Assembly: GCA_963719855.1 (NCBI GenBank)
Contig: CAVRDK010000001.1
Coordinates: forward strand, 434,001-498,000
Source of the DNA: CAIQPV01 sp963719855
GTDB taxonomy: Bacteria; Pseudomonadota; Gammaproteobacteria; Burkholderiales; Gallionellaceae
Direction of reading: 5' to 3'
Length of the DNA stretch: 64,000 bases
The notes beneath the pieces were generated by a model. That model made no database searches, had not been told where the DNA came from, and saw only the letters and a program-made list of their open reading frames with translations. Shown piece after piece: positions 15,333 to 24,725 of this stretch. Each line of letters starts with the position of its first letter. Within the stretch, counting starts at the first letter, position 1. The translations under genes were made by a program, and so were the position numbers.

Positions 15333-18203
15333 TTATGCGACATTCAGTTTGTTGGAAAGCAGCAGTTTCTCGAACTGCTCAATCGGTATCGGCTTACCAA
15401 ACAGATATCCTTGGTAGTGAACGCAGCCTTCGTTCAGGAGGAGTTGTCGTTGCTCTTCCGTTTCCACCCCTTCGGCAATGACACCAATATTCAGACTGTT
15501 TGCCATGGCAATAATAGTGCGCACAATCGCTCTATCGCTGCTATCGATGGCAATATCCCGCACGAACGACTGATCAATCTTGAGCTGACGGAGCGGCAGC
15601 AGTTTGAGGTATTGCAAGGATGAATAGCCGGTACCAAAGTCGTCCAATGAGAACTCTATACCGATTTCTTTCAATGTGTTCATGGTTGCAATGGTGTCTT
15701 CTATTTTTTCCAGCAACAGGCTTTCGGTCAGTTCCAGCTTGAGCAGCTTCGGGTTGATGGCATGGCGTTGCACGGTAGCTTGCACTATTGACACGAAATC
15801 AGCCTGGCGGAATTGCTGGGCACTCACGTTTACCGCCAGAATGAAGTCACAGGTAAATTCAGATTGCTGCCAAGCCTTGATTTGGGCGCAAGCCGTTTCC
15901 AGAACCCATTGTCCGATGGGCAAAATCAGCCCGGTTTCTTCCGCCAGAGGGATAAATTGGGCGGGCGATACCAGACCACGTTCAGGATGTATCCAGCGGA
16001 TCAAAGCCTCTGCGCCCAATGGACGGTGCGAACTGTCCACCTGGATTTGATAATACAAATGGAATTGCTGGTTCTCAAGTGCTTTGTGTAACTCGCCTTC
16101 GAGGTCTGCGCGGATGTTGACGGCGTTCTGCATCTGCGGGTCGAAGAAGCGCAGGGTGTTGCGGCCTGCCTTCTTGGCCTGATACATGGCGATGTCTGCC
16201 TGTTTCATCAATTCATCTATCTCCTGTTCGTGATCGTTAAACAGGACTACACCGATGCTGGTGCTGCAGTGGTATTCGTGTGTAGCAAGCTGGTACGATT
16301 GATTGAGAGTAGAGAGAATTTTATCGCCGACGGCTTCCGTCTGTGCTGCAGCCTCAAAAGCTTGTTCGCTCAGGTCTTCCAGCATCACCACGAAGTCGTC
16401 ACCGCCAAGGCGGGCTACGGTATCACCTTCACGTACGCAGGATTCAAGACGTCGTGCGACCTGTTGAAGCAGTTGGTCACCGATGTCATGACCGAGTGTA
16501 TCGTTGAGGGTCTTGAAATTGTCCAGGTCAATGAAAAGCAACGCACCTTCCCTGCCGTTACGCGCACTGGAAGCCAGCGCTTGTTGTAACCGATCGATCA
16601 GCAATCGCCGGTTAGGTAATCGCGTCAGAGGATCGAAGAACGCCAGATTATTGATCTCTTCTTCTGCCGCCTTGATCTCGGTGATATCGTTAAATGTGGC
16701 GACATAATTTGTGAGGATGCCGTTTTGGTCTTTCACTGCAGTGATAATAAGAAGCTCGGGATAGATTTCGCCATTCTTGCGCCTGTTCCAGATTTCGCCT
16801 TCCCATACGCCAGTGTCATTGAGGTTCTTCCACATTGCCGCGTAGAAATTTTCATCATGACGGTCAGATTTGAGTATGCGCGGATTCTGGCCCACTGCTT
16901 CTTCTGCGGTGTAACCGGTAATTTGGGTGAAGGCGCTGTTCACCCGAAGGATCACGCCATTGTCATCGGTAACGACCATGCCTTCCTGCGCTTCAAAGGC
17001 GGTGGCGGCGATATGAAGATCTGCTTCAGCTTTCTTGCGCTCGGTAATGTCGTGGAAAGCTGCAACGGAACCCATCACTTTCCCATCCATAAAAATGGGG
17101 CTGGATACGATGGAAACGGGGATAATGCTTCCGTCTTTGCGAACCAGCCATTCATCGGACGAACGATAGGTTTGGCCGGTAAGGAGGGTTTGATGAACCA
17201 AACAGGACTCTACAGAAACCGGTGTGCCATCGGGGCGTTTGTAGTGGAATGTTTCGTGTCCTTTCTTGCCCAGAAGTTCTGTTGCCGTCCAGCCAAGCAG
17301 CTTCTCCATCTCCGGGTTGACGAAGGTGACTAGCCCATCACAATCAAATGCATACACTCCTTCCGCCAGTACCGAGGTGATTTCCCGCACCTTGGCCTCG
17401 CTTTCCTTGGCCAACTTCAAGGAAGAAAGTAATTTTTCCCGGATTTCCAGATGAAAAACTCGGAGTATGTTGCCAACCGCAATGGCAGCCAATACTGCGC
17501 AGATAGCCCGAAAGATTTGGACAGGGAATTTGAATGTCGCAAGAAACCATTGGTCATTGATAACATTCGCCGGAATGATATTGGCAGGAGGCACCACTAA
17601 ACCAGCCAGCACGCCATAAAAGATGAACGACATGGCGGCTATAACGTAATATTTCCTTGCCCACGAATGGGCTGTTTTTTCTACTTGCTGCGGTAGCTTT
17701 TTATGGACGCACAGCAAAAAACCAATGCCTGCCAAAGATGAACCAACAAACCCCAGGAAATATCTGGATGCAATGGTAATAGCCAACACCCTATCAGGAA
17801 TCATCAGAAGCTCGAACATAAAACCCAATGCAACAATCCCGTAAATGGGCGTTCCCAGCATCTTGCCGACTATATTTGGAACAGCGGGTATCTTGTCGCA
17901 GATGGATTGCGTCAGGCGGCGCCCGAATTCAAAAAGAAAAAAATATGAAACAAGCAGAAAATCAACTTTCAGGAGTGCCAGAGTAGAACTGTCGCCATGG
18001 CCTATCTTCCAAAGATCCAGCCACTCCATCGCGCCATGAACAAGTCCAAAAAAAGCCAGCCACCCGACAAATCGTGAGGATTCATATTGGCTTTCTTCTT
18101 TGGGTTGAACCAAAATGACCAGACCAAGGGCAAAAAATGCCAAGCCATAAATAAAAAATACCACGTCCATGTGGTTTGGTATCAACGATGATAAATCATG
18201 CAT
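15333..18203 (-). CDS. membrane PAS-PAS-GGDEF-EAL protein (c-di-GMP turnover)
   Basis: 956 aa. Seven or so N-terminal membrane helices (to about 240) form an integral membrane sensor, followed by a short coil, two PAS domains (about 270-390 and 395-515; ITSVLAEGVYAFDCDG, ATAFEAQEGMVVTDDNG), a GGDEF domain with GGDDF at its active site, and an EAL domain (GAEALIRWIHP, LAVNVSAQQF, DDFGTGYSSL, AEGVET). Both catalytic motifs seem intact, so it may make and break c-di-GMP. Its place inside the mltG-tmk junction is not typical of the cluster and suggests insertion. The 3' intergenic segment to tmk is short. Confidence 0.93.
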   Translation of the reverse strand: MHDLSSLIPNHMDVVFFIYGLAFFALGLVILVQPKEESQYESSRFVGWLAFFGLVHGAMEWLDLWKIGHGDSSTLALLKVDFLLVSYFFLFEFGRRLTQSICDKIPAVPNIVGKMLGTPIYGIVALGFMFELLMIPDRVLAITIASRYFLGFVGSSLAGIGFLLCVHKKLPQQVEKTAHSWARKYYVIAAMSFIFYGVLAGLVVPPANIIPANVINDQWFLATFKFPVQIFRAICAVLAAIAVGNILRVFHLEIREKLLSSLKLAKESEAKVREITSVLAEGVYAFDCDGLVTFVNPEMEKLLGWTATELLGKKGHETFHYKRPDGTPVSVESCLVHQTLLTGQTYRSSDEWLVRKDGSIIPVSIVSSPIFMDGKVMGSVAAFHDITERKKAEADLHIAATAFEAQEGMVVTDDNGVILRVNSAFTQITGYTAEEAVGQNPRILKSDRHDENFYAAMWKNLNDTGVWEGEIWNRRKNGEIYPELLIITAVKDQNGILTNYVATFNDITEIKAAEEEINNLAFFDPLTRLPNRRLLIDRLQQALASSARNGREGALLFIDLDNFKTLNDTLGHDIGDQLLQQVARRLESCVREGDTVARLGGDDFVVMLEDLSEQAFEAAAQTEAVGDKILSTLNQSYQLATHEYHCSTSIGVVLFNDHEQEIDELMKQADIAMYQAKKAGRNTLRFFDPQMQNAVNIRADLEGELHKALENQQFHLYYQIQVDSSHRPLGAEALIRWIHPERGLVSPAQFIPLAEETGLILPIGQWVLETACAQIKAWQQSEFTCDFILAVNVSAQQFRQADFVSIVQATVQRHAINPKLLKLELTESLLLEKIEDTIATMNTLKEIGIEFSLDDFGTGYSSLQYLKLLPLRQLKIDQSFVRDIAIDSSDRAIVRTIIAMANSLNIGVIAEGVETEEQRQLLLNEGCVHYQGYLFGKPIPIEQFEKLLLSNKLNVA

Positions 18204-18314
18204 TTGATTACCTCAGAATCCGCGAGTTGATAGAATATTGCATTCTGTTTTTAAACACTTTTTTATAATTTTTTATGGTAATCCATTTGTAGAACTGGCT
18301 ATACCAAAAATTCG

Positions 18315-19301
18315 TTATTTCAGATAACGATTAACTGCCCGGTTGTGTTGCGTCAGCGTCCCGGAAAATTCTGAACTGCCGTCCCCACGCGCCACAAAAT
18401 ACAGGGCATCGGTTTGAGCTGGATGCAATGCCGCCTGTAACGCAGCCAGCCCCGGCAACGCAATCGGCGTCGGCGTCAGCCCTGCACGAGTATAGGTATT
18501 GTACGGGGTATCCGTCTGCAAATCGCTTTTGTGCAGTTTGCCACCGTACTTTTCCCCCATGCCGTAAATCACTGTGGGATCGGTTTGCAACAGCATGCCT
18601 GTGCGCAAACGGTTGATGAACACGCCCGCGATCATGTTCCGATCCTTGGCCTGCCCGGTTTCCTTTTCCACGATGGAAGCCAAAATCAGCGCTTGGTAGG
18701 GCGACTCAAGCGGCAGACCTTGCGCGCGCGTTTGCCAGTTTTCCAGCAGGTGTTTCTGCATGGTTTGATAGGCGCGCTTGAGCACATTCAGGTCGCTGGT
18801 GCCACTGGCAAAATAATAAGTGTCGGGGAAGAACAGCCCTTCCGCCTGCCCCTCCGTCGCTCCAAGACGCTGCATGATCTCGGCCTCTGACAGTGCCGCA
18901 CTGTCGTGGCGAATGGCAGGATTTTCATTCAAAGTAGCGCGTAACTGATTGAATGTCCACCCTTCGATAACGCTAATCTCATTCTGACTCCCCCGCCCCT
19001 TGGTTATCATATCGAGCAATTCCAGCGGCGTAGGTGCGGCTTCCAGCTCATAGTTGCCTGCCTTGATTTGAGTCGTTTTGCCGAGCGCACGCCCCAGCCA
19101 GACGAACATCCAGTCGTTGGGCAATGCCCCGGTCTGCTGCATCTGCCGCGCCGCAGCTTTCAGGCTGGCCCCCTGATTGATGGAAAATTCAAACGGTAAT
19201 GTGGGCAATATTAATGGACGGGTGGCGTAATAGCCCATCGCCCCCGCCAGCAATGCTGCAGAGAGCAACAGCAGGAACAGCAAACGTTTAATCAGTCTCA
19301 T
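18315..19301 (-). CDS. mltG: endolytic murein transglycosylase MltG
   Basis: 328 aa with one N-terminal membrane anchor (LLFLLLLSAALLAGAMGYY). YceG/MltG signatures: VIEGWTFNQLRATL, GLFFPDTYYF, ILASIVEKETG with the catalytic Glu near 212, and LQTDPTVIYG. It cleaves nascent glycan strands at the inner membrane and helps set strand length. Its start overlaps the end of pabC by 14 nt, in the conserved pabC-mltG order. Confidence 0.95.
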   Translation of the reverse strand: MRLIKRLLFLLLLSAALLAGAMGYYATRPLILPTLPFEFSINQGASLKAAARQMQQTGALPNDWMFVWLGRALGKTTQIKAGNYELEAAPTPLELLDMITKGRGSQNEISVIEGWTFNQLRATLNENPAIRHDSAALSEAEIMQRLGATEGQAEGLFFPDTYYFASGTSDLNVLKRAYQTMQKHLLENWQTRAQGLPLESPYQALILASIVEKETGQAKDRNMIAGVFINRLRTGMLLQTDPTVIYGMGEKYGGKLHKSDLQTDTPYNTYTRAGLTPTPIALPGLAALQAALHPAQTDALYFVARGDGSSEFSGTLTQHNRAVNRYLK

Positions 19302-20097
19302 GGCTCAAATCTTTCTGCACTTGTAGTGCAATTGGATGTTGGCTCCAGTTGCGCCCTTGCAATTCACGCACCGGCCACAACCCGATGATGCTATTCACCA
19401 GAAAGACCTCATCGGCTGCGAGCAATTCCGCCAGCCCGAATTGCTCCACCCGGCATTGTACGTTGTGGGTGGCCGCCCATTGCATCACCCGTCCGCGCTG
19501 TATTCCTGCCACGCCGCAGTGCGACAGGTCAGGCGTCAGCAATATCCCATTCCGCACCATGAACAGGTTGCTGCGTGTGCCTTCTATTACGTTGCCTGTG
19601 ACATCCAGCAATATGCCTTCGGCAATGTCCGCATCATTCCATTCAGCCGCCGCCAGCACATTCTCCAGACGGTTAAGGTGTTTGATGCCCGCCAAACGCG
19701 GCTGCTGGCTCAGGTGCAGTTGACACAGCCGCGCCCTGATTCCGTCTATCGCCCAGTCGGCAGGGTGGTCAGGCAATAGTCCAACATCCCAGAGGTGCGT
19801 CGGCTTGGCGCATGCGGGGGGTGCGTAGCCGCGCGCGCCCTCCCCGCGTGTGACGATCAGTTTCACTACGCCATTGGGGTGAAGCTCGAGCAAATCGTTT
19901 AACTCGACGGAAAGCAAAGTCGCGTCTGGGCAAACAATGCCCAGCGCAGCGCAGTCGTGTTGGAGTTTTTGATAGTGCAAAGGCCAATGCTGTACCTTGC
20001 CCAAGGTAGCGCGCAGGGTGCGAAACACCCCATCGCCATAAAGCAATCCGCGATCTCGGATGCTGATCAAGTTACCCGGCTTGCCATTGACCAGCAT
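19288..20097 (-). CDS. pabC: aminodeoxychorismate lyase
   Basis: 269 aa, class IV PLP enzyme. It shows RDRGLLYGDGVFRT at the start, the PLP lysine in GIKHLNRLEN (K~140), and EGTRSNLFMV. It converts 4-amino-4-deoxychorismate to p-aminobenzoate and pyruvate for folate. A branched-chain or D-amino-acid aminotransferase role is the main alternative, but the neighbourhood with fabF and mltG favours PabC. Confidence 0.92.
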   Translation of the reverse strand: MLVNGKPGNLISIRDRGLLYGDGVFRTLRATLGKVQHWPLHYQKLQHDCAALGIVCPDATLLSVELNDLLELHPNGVVKLIVTRGEGARGYAPPACAKPTHLWDVGLLPDHPADWAIDGIRARLCQLHLSQQPRLAGIKHLNRLENVLAAAEWNDADIAEGILLDVTGNVIEGTRSNLFMVRNGILLTPDLSHCGVAGIQRGRVMQWAATHNVQCRVEQFGLAELLAADEVFLVNSIIGLWPVRELQGRNWSQHPIALQVQKDLSHETD

Positions 20098-20112
20098 CTT
20101 GGCGAAAAACAG

Positions 20113-21345
20113 TTAAACTTTGCGGAACACCAGCGAACCGTTGGTTCCGCCAAAACCAAAGTTGTTGTTCACCGCGACATCGATCTTCATATCGCGTGCA
20201 ACATTGGCGCAATAGTCCAGATCACATTCCGGGTCTTGTTCGAAAATATTGATGGTCGGTGGCGAAACCTGGTGATGTACTGCCAACGCGCAGAACACCG
20301 ACTCTATCCCGCCCGCACCGCCCAACAGATGGCCAGTCATGGACTTGGTAGAATTCACCACCAGCTTATGGGCATGGTCGCCGAATGCCAGTTTAATCGC
20401 ATCGGTTTCGTTCTTGTCGCCCATCGGGGTCGAAGTGCCGTGTGCATTGACGTACTGCACATCTTGCGGATTCAGGCCAGCGTTGCGCAATGCGTTCAAC
20501 ATGCTGCGTTTCGGCCCATCGCTATTCGGCGAGGTGATATGGTAGGCGTCTCCGCTCATGCCATAACCACTTAGTTCTGCATAAATTTTTGCTCCGCGTG
20601 CCTTGGCATGCTCGTATTCTTCCAGCACCATCACCCCCGCGCCTTCTCCAATCACGAAGCCATCTCTATCCTTGTCCCACGGACGGCTGGAGGTGGCCGG
20701 ATCATCGTTGCGCGTACTCAGTGCGCGTGCGGCAGCAAAACCGCCCACTGCCAACGCACCGATGGTCGCTTCAGAACCGCCTGCAACCATCACATCCGCA
20801 TCGCCATACTCGATGATGCGCGCAGATTCGCCGATGCAATGCGTGCCGGTAGTGCAGGCAGAGACCATCGCCAAATTCGGGCCTTTCAATCCGTACATCA
20901 CGGACAGATTACCGGAAATCATATTGATAATCGTGCCTGGAATAAAAAATGGCGAAATTTTGCGCGGCCCAGCGGCGAGGTAATCGTTATGCGTATCCTC
21001 GATCATTGGCAGGCCACCGATGCCGGAACCGATGTTCACGCCGATGCGCTCGGCATTCTGTTCAGTCACTTCCAGCCCGGAATCCTTGAACGCCTCCATC
21101 CCCGCCACCAGACCGAAATGGATAAATCGGTCCATGCGGCGTGCATCCTTGGCGGGAAGGAATTGCGTGACATCGAAATCTTTCACTTCACCGGCGATCT
21201 GCGCTGCCATCGCGCTGGCATCGAAGTGGGTGATTTTAGTGATGCCGGATTTCCCCGCGACGATGTTCTGCCAGACCGTGGGGATTCCTGTCCCGACTGG
21301 GGAGATGATCCCCAGTCCGGTAATGACGACTCTGCGTTTAGACAA
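20113..21345 (-). CDS. fabF: beta-ketoacyl-ACP synthase II
   Basis: 410 aa. Condensing-enzyme signatures: catalytic Cys in VSACTTGTHC, HGTSTPMGDKNE with the first His, and the second His in STKSMTGHLLGGAG. It elongates acyl-ACP with malonyl-ACP. The start codon is TTG at 21343-21345, placed 6 nt after GCGGAG. It follows acpP by about 30 nt. Confidence 0.96.
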   Translation of the reverse strand: MSKRRVVITGLGIISPVGTGIPTVWQNIVAGKSGITKITHFDASAMAAQIAGEVKDFDVTQFLPAKDARRMDRFIHFGLVAGMEAFKDSGLEVTEQNAERIGVNIGSGIGGLPMIEDTHNDYLAAGPRKISPFFIPGTIINMISGNLSVMYGLKGPNLAMVSACTTGTHCIGESARIIEYGDADVMVAGGSEATIGALAVGGFAAARALSTRNDDPATSSRPWDKDRDGFVIGEGAGVMVLEEYEHAKARGAKIYAELSGYGMSGDAYHITSPNSDGPKRSMLNALRNAGLNPQDVQYVNAHGTSTPMGDKNETDAIKLAFGDHAHKLVVNSTKSMTGHLLGGAGGIESVFCALAVHHQVSPPTINIFEQDPECDLDYCANVARDMKIDVAVNNNFGFGGTNGSLVFRKV

Positions 21346-21377
21346 ACTGACTCCGCTAACGGAAAATGAACAGGAAA

Positions 21378-21614
21378 TTACTTGGGGTGGGCGTTGACGT
21401 AGTCGATAGCCTGTTGCACGGTGGTGATTTTTTCCGCATCTTCATCCGGAATTTCGCATTCGAACTCTTCTTCCAGCGCCATCACCAACTCAACCGTATC
21501 CAGAGAATCCGCGCCCAGATCATTGACGAACGAGGACTCGTTCTTGACTTCGGACTCGTTTACGCCGAGTTGTTCAGCAACGATTTTCTTGACGCGTTGT
21601 TCGATATTAGACAT
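21378..21614 (-). CDS. acpP: acyl carrier protein
   Basis: 78 aa from the ATG at 21612-21614, preceded by GGTAGGGAGTGTTAC; an upstream in-frame start at 21686 would add a non-homologous leader. Phosphopantetheine is attached to Ser37 in GADSLDTVELVMALEEEF. Highly acidic, as usual. It carries acyl chains for the surrounding fab enzymes. A radical SAM gene lies directly upstream, in place of the usual fabG-acpP junction. Confidence 0.97.
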   Translation of the reverse strand: MSNIEQRVKKIVAEQLGVNESEVKNESSFVNDLGADSLDTVELVMALEEEFECEIPDEDAEKITTVQQAIDYVNAHPK

Positions 21615-21759
21615 GTAACACTCCCTACCTTTGGTTGTAAATTCAAAAAACAGCGGGCATTCTACCAAACTTGCCCGGATTTCCAAACTGGATGGTGAAT
21701 TTGTAATGTGGCCGACACAATAGCTCCTCTAAAAATTAGCCGAGGATTCCCTCCTGTCT

Positions 21760-22935
21760 TTAAGGCATGATTTCGACGTACTCGTAAACCTCCGCGTCGA
21801 TCAGCTGTTTTCTCACCGGCAGGGACGCCTCATCGAACCATGCGTGTGGGTCATGCTTGTCGATCTCGCGGCCCATGAAGCGTACCAGTTCGCAAATCGG
21901 CTCGACCACGTTGGCTCGGTAGCGATCGTCTTTCTTCACGTACCCTAAATAGAGGTTCTTCATGCAGTTGCCGCGACACCAGGAAAAAGCTTCGCAGGAA
22001 GCGCATGGCATGTCGGGATGCATCTGCAAAGTGCTCTTGATCAGCCAGTTGTCCTGAATCTCGCCCATCTGCATGCTCGGCATGTATGTCATATCCGGAC
22101 AAGGAAATATCTTGCCATCCGGCATGACGTTGAGTATGTGCGTCGAGACGCGGCACTGGGTTTTGCCGGCATAGAGTTCATTGGCGCGGTTCGGCAACAC
22201 CTTGTTGCGCACTATGCCCATGATTGGGATCAATGGGTATAGCTTGTCGGTGCGGAGGAAGAATTTGTTAATTAGCTGGATTAATACCGCTTTGCGCTTT
22301 TCCAGTGAATTATCGAAATATTGTTCGTCGGCAACAAACTGCCAGTACAGGTAATCAAAGGATTCCGCGAGGTCGTCGAGCTCCTCAAAGCTGGTATCGG
22401 AGTGTCCCCAAGTCACGCGCGCGGTGACGCTGCCGCCCAGCCGGTCGCGTACATGGTTCACGTTCTTGTGTACCTGGCGCCACACGCCTTGACCACGGTA
22501 ACCGTCCGTGGTGCGTTCTCCCCCGTCGATGGAGACCAGAATGTTGGACAGCCTGTGCAGCATCCAGTCAGGCAGGTTGTCCAGTAGCGTACCGTTGGTC
22601 TGCAACTGGTAGCGGAAGGATGGGAAACGCCGCATGACCGTTTCCATCATCTCCCGGTTGAGTGTCGGTTCGCCTCCATAGAACGTGACATAGATTTCCT
22701 TGTCGACGAGATGCCGTCCGATGAAGGTGGCGAGTTGTTCGATGTCGTATTTCAGTTCTGTCTGCGAGCCGAGTACCTCACCTACGCCCATCGAACAGTA
22801 ACTGCATTTCAGGTTGCACTTAAGCGTGGTGAGAAGCTGTAGTTCGACGCGACCGCCGATGATGGGGTCGGCATCGGACATGGGTATCTGTGTTGTCACG
22901 GGAGACAAGGTAATGGTGTGTGTGGTCATGTTCAC
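21760..22935 (-). CDS. radical SAM/SPASM enzyme, putative peptide modifier
   Basis: 391 aa. The radical SAM cluster motif is KCNLKCSYCSM (CxxxCxxC) near residues 38-45, with FYGGEP and QTNGTLLD downstream. A C-terminal SPASM-type Cys set is visible: CRVSTHILNVMPDG...FPCPDM and CASCEAFSWCRGNCMKN. The motif order and ILVSIDGG...TDGYRG resemble the peptide-modifying radical SAM families first defined in archaea (TIGR04083/04084 types). Such enzymes usually carry two extra 4Fe-4S clusters. The gene starts 14 nt after fabG and ends before acpP, so it is read with fatty acid genes, which is unusual. Start may be GTG 22935 or ATG 22929. No precursor peptide is clear nearby. Confidence 0.85.
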   Translation of the reverse strand: MNMTTHTITLSPVTTQIPMSDADPIIGGRVELQLLTTLKCNLKCSYCSMGVGEVLGSQTELKYDIEQLATFIGRHLVDKEIYVTFYGGEPTLNREMMETVMRRFPSFRYQLQTNGTLLDNLPDWMLHRLSNILVSIDGGERTTDGYRGQGVWRQVHKNVNHVRDRLGGSVTARVTWGHSDTSFEELDDLAESFDYLYWQFVADEQYFDNSLEKRKAVLIQLINKFFLRTDKLYPLIPIMGIVRNKVLPNRANELYAGKTQCRVSTHILNVMPDGKIFPCPDMTYMPSMQMGEIQDNWLIKSTLQMHPDMPCASCEAFSWCRGNCMKNLYLGYVKKDDRYRANVVEPICELVRFMGREIDKHDPHAWFDEASLPVRKQLIDAEVYEYVEIMP

Positions 22936-22949
22936 TTGCGGATTCAGGG

Positions 22950-23687
22950 CTAAGACATGACCATCCCGCCATCAACATTGATGACTTGGCCGGTAATATA
23001 ATCAGCATCGGCGCTGCATAAAAAGGCAACTGCATCGGCGACATTTTCGGCACTGCCAAAGCTGCCGGCTGGAATGTTCTTGATAAAATGTTGTTTCACA
23101 TCTTCCGGCAACTTTGCGGTCATTTCTGTATTGATAAACCCTGGTGCAACCGCATTGACTTGAATATTTCGTGCTGCGAATTCACGGGCCAATGTCTTTG
23201 TAAGACCGATAAGACCTGCCTTCGACGCTGCATAGTTTGCTTGCCCCGCATTACCCATCTGCCCAACCACCGATGCGATATTGACAATCTTGCCCGCACG
23301 TTGCTTGAACATCTGTTTGTTAATAGCCTTGCACACATTAAAAGCGCCGGTCAAATTAACAGAAATAACAAGATCCCACTCTTCCGGCTTCATCCGCAAG
23401 AATAGGTTGTCTTTAGTAATCCCCGCATTGTTAACGACAATATCGAGGCTACCGAACGTAGCGATCACTTGTTCGATGGCATTTTCTATCGATTCCAACT
23501 TTGTAACATTAGCTTCAAGGCTGATGGTTTTAACTCCAAGAGCCTCGACCTCTTTAACCGTATCAGGAGCCAAGGCCATATCAAGAATAGCGACATTAGC
23601 GCCCTGGCGAGCTAACTTAAGCACAATGGCTTTACCGATCCCTCGGGCGCCTCCGGTAACAAGGGCTGTTTTACCTTTTAAACTCAT
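22950..23687 (-). CDS. fabG: 3-oxoacyl-ACP reductase
   Basis: 245 aa from the ATG at 23685-23687, preceded by AAGGAGAATATT; a longer frame back to 23819 runs into fabD in another frame and is not real coding. SDR features: TGGARGIG at 11-18 for NADPH, NNAG, the YAASKAG catalytic Tyr-Lys, and a C-terminal GQVINVDGGMVMS. It reduces 3-oxoacyl-ACP. Gap to fabD is 14 nt. Confidence 0.96.
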   Translation of the reverse strand: MSLKGKTALVTGGARGIGKAIVLKLARQGANVAILDMALAPDTVKEVEALGVKTISLEANVTKLESIENAIEQVIATFGSLDIVVNNAGITKDNLFLRMKPEEWDLVISVNLTGAFNVCKAINKQMFKQRAGKIVNIASVVGQMGNAGQANYAASKAGLIGLTKTLAREFAARNIQVNAVAPGFINTEMTAKLPEDVKQHFIKNIPAGSFGSAENVADAVAFLCSADADYITGQVINVDGGMVMS

Positions 23688-23701
23688 AATATTCTCCTTA
23701 T

Positions 23702-24637
23702 TTATTGTATGAGTATACTCAAAGCCGACTTCAATGCTTCGCCATCGTTGATAGCTAATGCCTGCTGGTTGGTGTCTATGCGTTTGTTCAGCCCTGCCAG
23801 CACCTTGCCTGGCGCGCATTCCACATTGTGGGTGATACCCTGTTTGCCGAATGCCAGCACGGTTTCCACCCAGCGCACCGGCGAATACAACTGCCGCACC
23901 AGCGCGTCCTTGATTGCTGCGCCATCGCTGTAGGCGGCGACATCGGCATTGTGCAGCACCGGAATGGACGGGGTTTGCACGGCAACATTAGTGAGGTAAT
24001 CGCGTAGCTGTTCCGCCGCGCCTTTCAACAGACGACAATGCGACGGCACGCTCATCGGCAGCATGATGGCGCGCTTTGCACCACGGGCCTTGGCCAATTC
24101 CATGCCGCGCTCTACCGCCGCGCGATTACCGGCTATCACCACTTGACCGGGCGAGTTGTAATTCACCGCTTCCAGCACTTCGCCCTGCGCGCCTTCGATA
24201 CACACAGCACGCACCGCGTCTTCATCCAAACCCAGTATCGCGGCGATGCCGCCCACGCCTTCCGGCACGGCCTGTTGCATACATTGCGCACGGTAGCGCA
24301 CCAGCGGCAAGGCGTCGGCAAAATGCAACGCACCAGCAGCGACCAGCGCGGTGTATTCGCCCAGGCTGTGTCCCGCCATGATGGCCGGAGCCGCGCCATT
24401 CTGCGATTGCCACGCGCGGTACACCGCCACGCCTGCGGTGAGCATAAGCGGCTGAGTGTTAACGGTGGCGTTCAGGTCGGCATCGCTGCCTTCCGCGACC
24501 AGTTGCCACAGGTCTTGTTTCAATACCTCGGAGGCTTCGGTAAAGGTGTCGCGTACCGCAGCAAAGTCGGCATAGCCGTTCATCATGCCGCGCGATTGCG
24601 AGCCTTGTCCGGGAAATACGAAAGCAAATTTAGTCAT
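23702..24637 (-). CDS. fabD: malonyl-CoA:ACP transacylase
   Basis: 311 aa. FVFPGQGSQ at the start, the nucleophile elbow AGHSLGEYTALV (Ser~92) and the late His in PSHCRLL are typical. It loads malonyl onto AcpP. Followed by fabG after 14 nt. The gap upstream to fabH contains a hairpin repeat (24664-24711). Confidence 0.96.
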   Translation of the reverse strand: MTKFAFVFPGQGSQSRGMMNGYADFAAVRDTFTEASEVLKQDLWQLVAEGSDADLNATVNTQPLMLTAGVAVYRAWQSQNGAAPAIMAGHSLGEYTALVAAGALHFADALPLVRYRAQCMQQAVPEGVGGIAAILGLDEDAVRAVCIEGAQGEVLEAVNYNSPGQVVIAGNRAAVERGMELAKARGAKRAIMLPMSVPSHCRLLKGAAEQLRDYLTNVAVQTPSIPVLHNADVAAYSDGAAIKDALVRQLYSPVRWVETVLAFGKQGITHNVECAPGKVLAGLNKRIDTNQQALAINDGEALKSALSILIQ

Positions 24638-24663
24638 ATTTAATATTAAACTACGTTAAATAT

Positions 24664-24711
24664 TAGCTGGTAGCCTGTAGCTGGTGGCGGGTAACTACAG
24701 GCTACGAGCTA
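24664..24711. repeat. dispersed hairpin repeat (AGCTGGTAGC family), copy 1
   Basis: Two 17-nt arms, TAGCTGGTAGCCTGTAG (24664-24680) and its complement (24695-24711), match at 16 of 17 positions around a 14-nt loop. It lies between fabD and fabH. Related hairpins occur at 45801-45855 and 57791-57831, always between genes. It would form a strong stem-loop in RNA and could modulate expression within the operon. Confidence 0.8.
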
Positions 24712-24725
24712 CAAGCTGTATTTTT

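Noticed and set aside
21643..21720. 25-codon minus-strand frame beginning TTG between the radical SAM gene and acpP, a possible precursor peptide
   Set aside because: GAGGAG is only 3 nt from the TTG, the start is weak and the peptide lacks Cys or repeats; not enough to call a substrate.
23688..23819. N-terminal extension of fabG back to 23819
   Set aside because: It overlaps fabD in another frame; the ATG at 23687 has a clear AAGGAG site and the family-typical start.
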